From positions 744,001 through 808,000 of the forward strand of contig NZ_PUIP01000001.1 of assembly GCF_002968015.1 (NCBI RefSeq): 64,000 nt of DNA, given 5' to 3'. Shown piece after piece: positions 62,200 to 64,000 of the stretch (position 1 is the first letter of the stretch; each line of letters begins with the position of its first letter). The notes beneath the pieces were generated by a model. That model did not search any database. It saw only the letters and a list, made by a program, of their open reading frames with translations, and was not told where the DNA came from. The stretch comes from Massilia phosphatilytica (lineage in GTDB: Bacteria > Pseudomonadota > Gammaproteobacteria > Burkholderiales > Burkholderiaceae_D). The position numbers and the translations under genes were made by a program.

Positions 62200-63816
62200 T
62201 TACCGCTTTACCTTGCCGTACGCCTCGCCCGCCTTCCACGTTGGGAGTGTAGGGGCGTTCGCCACCGCATAGCCGAGGTTCAACGTGAACTGCGCCTGCT
62301 GCACCATGCCGGACAAATCCCAGGCCGGATCGTACTGGTCGCTGACCTGGTGGTAATCCTTCGTGAACGCGCGCATCTTCGCGCCTTCTGCCGCCTGGTC
62401 GTGCTCGAAGTCGAAGTGGCCGTCGCCGGAGAACACCGCCGAACCGACGTTGAACGCGGGCACGCCGGCCTTGGCGAAGTTGAAGTGGTCGGCGCGGAAG
62501 TAGGCCCCGCCGAGGTCCGGCACGGGCGCGGCCAGGCCCAGGCCCATCGCCCTGGCGACCGTCGCCGACGTCGCGTACAGCGAGCTGCGCTCCGCGCCGG
62601 CCACGCCCATGTCGCGCGTGCGGCCGACGAAGTTCATGCTGTCCAGGTTCAGGTCGGCCGCGGTCTTCGCCAGCGGCCACACCGGGTTGCGCACGTACGC
62701 GAGGCTGCCCAGCAGGCCTTGTTCTTCCGCGCACGGCCACAGGAAGATCTGCGTGCGTTTGGCGGGATGCCTGACGGCCGCCTGCGCCATCGCGAGCAGC
62801 GCGGCCGTGCCGGAGCCGTTGTCGATGGCGCCGTTCCAGATGTGGTCGGGCTTGCCGTTGTCCGGATCGACGCCCAGGTGGTCCCAGTGCGCGGAATAGA
62901 TCACGGCCTGGTCGCGCAGCTTCGGATCGCTCCCGGGCACGATGCCCGCCACGTTGTACTCGACGACGGTGCGCACGGCGCTCCTGACGTCCGCATCGAG
63001 GCTGGCGGCGAGGTGCACGGGCTTGAAGCCGCGCACCTCGGCCGCGGCGCGCAGGCGATCGAGGTCCTGGCCGCTGGCCGCGAACAGGGTGCGCGCCATG
63101 TCTTCGCTGATCCAGCCCTGCAGCGCATTGCCCGCACCGGCTAGGTGGAACTGCTCGTGCGAGAAGCTGTTGACGGGGACGCTCCACGGATACGACGCGG
63201 ACGGCGTCGTGTGGATCAGCAGGATGCCGGCCGCGCCCTGGCGCACGGCCTCCTCGAACTTGTACGTCCAGCGGCCATACCACGTGAGCGACTTGCCGCC
63301 GAAACGGTCCGGCTCCGCGCCCGTGGGCTGCGGATCGTTGACCATCGCGACGAGCACCTTGCCCTTCACGTCGGCGCCGAGGAAGTCGTTCCAGTGCTCG
63401 TCGGGGGCATCGATGCCGTAGCCGACGAACACGAGGGGCGCCGACACGCGCGTGGCCGCGTTGCCGTTGGCGTTGCCGAACACGACGTCCTGGCCGAAGC
63501 TGGCGGGCAGCACGCGGCCGCCCGCGACGAAGCGGAGCGTACTGCCGGGCAGCGTCTTCTGGCCGACCAGTTCGACCTTCTGGCGGTAGCCGCCATCCGC
63601 CAGGGGCTTCAGGCCCAGCACGGCGGCCTGGGTCTCCAGGTAGCGCACGGTGAGTTCGCCGCCGCGCTGGCCCGTGCCGCGGCCTTCCAGCAGGTCGTCG
63701 GCGAGGAACGACAGGTGGGCGCGCAGTGGCGCCTCGGCGACGGGCGGGGCGGACTGGGCATATGCGGTGCCGGCGGCGGCGAGCAGGAAGGAAGTTGTGT
63801 AGGTACGGAAAGACAT
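62200..63816 (-). CDS. Exported M28 family aminopeptidase with PA-type domain
   Basis: 538 residues from the ATG at 63816, which gives the signal peptide MSFRTYTTSFLLAAAGTAYA; the longer frame is unlikely. A PA-like insert (~120-250) is followed by the M28 catalytic core: SAHWDHLGV (His, Asp), AIDNGSGTAALLAMA (Asp), CAEEQGLLGS (Glu-Glu) and HFDFEHDQ late. It should remove N-terminal amino acids in the periplasm or outside. No good ribosome site precedes the ATG. Confidence 0.92.
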   Translation of the reverse strand: MSFRTYTTSFLLAAAGTAYAQSAPPVAEAPLRAHLSFLADDLLEGRGTGQRGGELTVRYLETQAAVLGLKPLADGGYRQKVELVGQKTLPGSTLRFVAGGRVLPASFGQDVVFGNANGNAATRVSAPLVFVGYGIDAPDEHWNDFLGADVKGKVLVAMVNDPQPTGAEPDRFGGKSLTWYGRWTYKFEEAVRQGAAGILLIHTTPSASYPWSVPVNSFSHEQFHLAGAGNALQGWISEDMARTLFAASGQDLDRLRAAAEVRGFKPVHLAASLDADVRSAVRTVVEYNVAGIVPGSDPKLRDQAVIYSAHWDHLGVDPDNGKPDHIWNGAIDNGSGTAALLAMAQAAVRHPAKRTQIFLWPCAEEQGLLGSLAYVRNPVWPLAKTAADLNLDSMNFVGRTRDMGVAGAERSSLYATSATVARAMGLGLAAPVPDLGGAYFRADHFNFAKAGVPAFNVGSAVFSGDGHFDFEHDQAAEGAKMRAFTKDYHQVSDQYDPAWDLSGMVQQAQFTLNLGYAVANAPTLPTWKAGEAYGKVKR

Positions 63817-63878
63817 GGTGGACGACGTTGAAGATACAAGTGCGCGATGGTAGCACCGGGCGCCGCGCGTTGTCCGTA

Positions 63879-63922
63879 TTGACACTCTATTAAAAAAATT
63901 AACTATGCATTGACGCTATAAT
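63879..63922 (+). promoter_or_regulatory. Promoter region leading out of the window
   Basis: TTGACA at 63879-63884 with AACTAT 16 bases later, and a separate TATAAT at 63917-63922. The DNA is AT-rich. The downstream gene is cut off: ATGs occur at 63964 (short frame) and 63989 (four codons left), neither with a clear ribosome site. Confidence 0.6.
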
Positions 63923-64000
63923 CGGTAGAACGGACGTGCCAAGCCGAGGCCACGCCGCATGGCATGACTATCCCGACACCACTCCTGCATGGATAAAGAC

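Noticed and set aside
63964..64000. A gene start at the window end
   Set aside because: Only a ten-codon frame and a four-codon fragment are visible, without a ribosome site; it cannot be called.

Overview
The window is high-GC DNA from a betaproteobacterium, most likely Oxalobacteraceae of the Massilia/Telluria type. I infer this from the gene order tRNA-Val-thrS-infC-rpmI-rplT-pheS-pheT-ihfA-merR, the smc-zipA-ligA operon, a DUF1631 protein, polyhydroxybutyrate-type genes and a DUF4214/anchor-U repeat protein. Genus is not proven from the sequence alone. The region is ordinary chromosome: no phage, integrase, insertion sequence, rRNA or CRISPR was seen.

Layout. 1-6309: 3' part of a giant surface/secreted repeat protein with ten ~92-93-residue repeats arranged in higher-order copies. 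6320-8368: PAS-LuxR regulator divergent from a two-subunit 3-oxoacid CoA-transferase. 8413-11568: envelope-sensing cluster: a secreted TonB-C protein, a BlaR1-like M56 membrane protease that carries the same TonB-C domain, a BlaI-type repressor and a divergent SIMPL protein, with clear inverted-repeat operators between them. 11639-14751: Atm1-like ABC exporter converging on the dicarboxylate carrier DctA, whose terminator is written inside the exporter gene. 14882-18375: amidohydrolase, small coupled gene, 3-hydroxybutyrate dehydrogenase, alpha/beta hydrolase. 18450-23427: RidA, RelA, then an MlaE-like permease, MlaD-like MCE protein and lipoprotein with no ATPase beside them. 23428-25859: small exported protein, thioredoxin-reductase-like flavoprotein, CDF metal exporter.

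25944-34258 is the translation block: tRNA-Val with its own consensus promoter, a structured noncoding stretch, thrS, infC (AUA start), rpmI, rplT, pheS, pheT, ihfA, merR. 34437-37678: NarL-type response regulator, CHASE3 histidine kinase, Crp/Fnr-like regulator (antisense overlap). 38101-42056: prfC, small membrane protein, a chemoreceptor-like protein with a lost signalling tip, then a cluster of palindromic elements. 42057-46836: gcvP, gcvH and gcvT under a tandem glycine riboswitch. 46980-51246: ClpP-like protease, KGG-repeat stress protein, DUF1631 protein, PAP2-like membrane protein. 51343-60325: smc, zipA, ligA, galU, def and a PagP-like barrel, nearly all overlapping or closely spaced. 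60317-63816: two exported metallopeptidases, then a promoter running out of the window.

The least explained pieces are the structured RNA between tRNA-Val and thrS, the M56-TonB/BlaI switch with its operators, the MlaE/MlaD pair lacking an ATPase, the degenerate chemoreceptor with its 15-codon leader ORF, and the palindromic element that abuts the gcvP stop codon.
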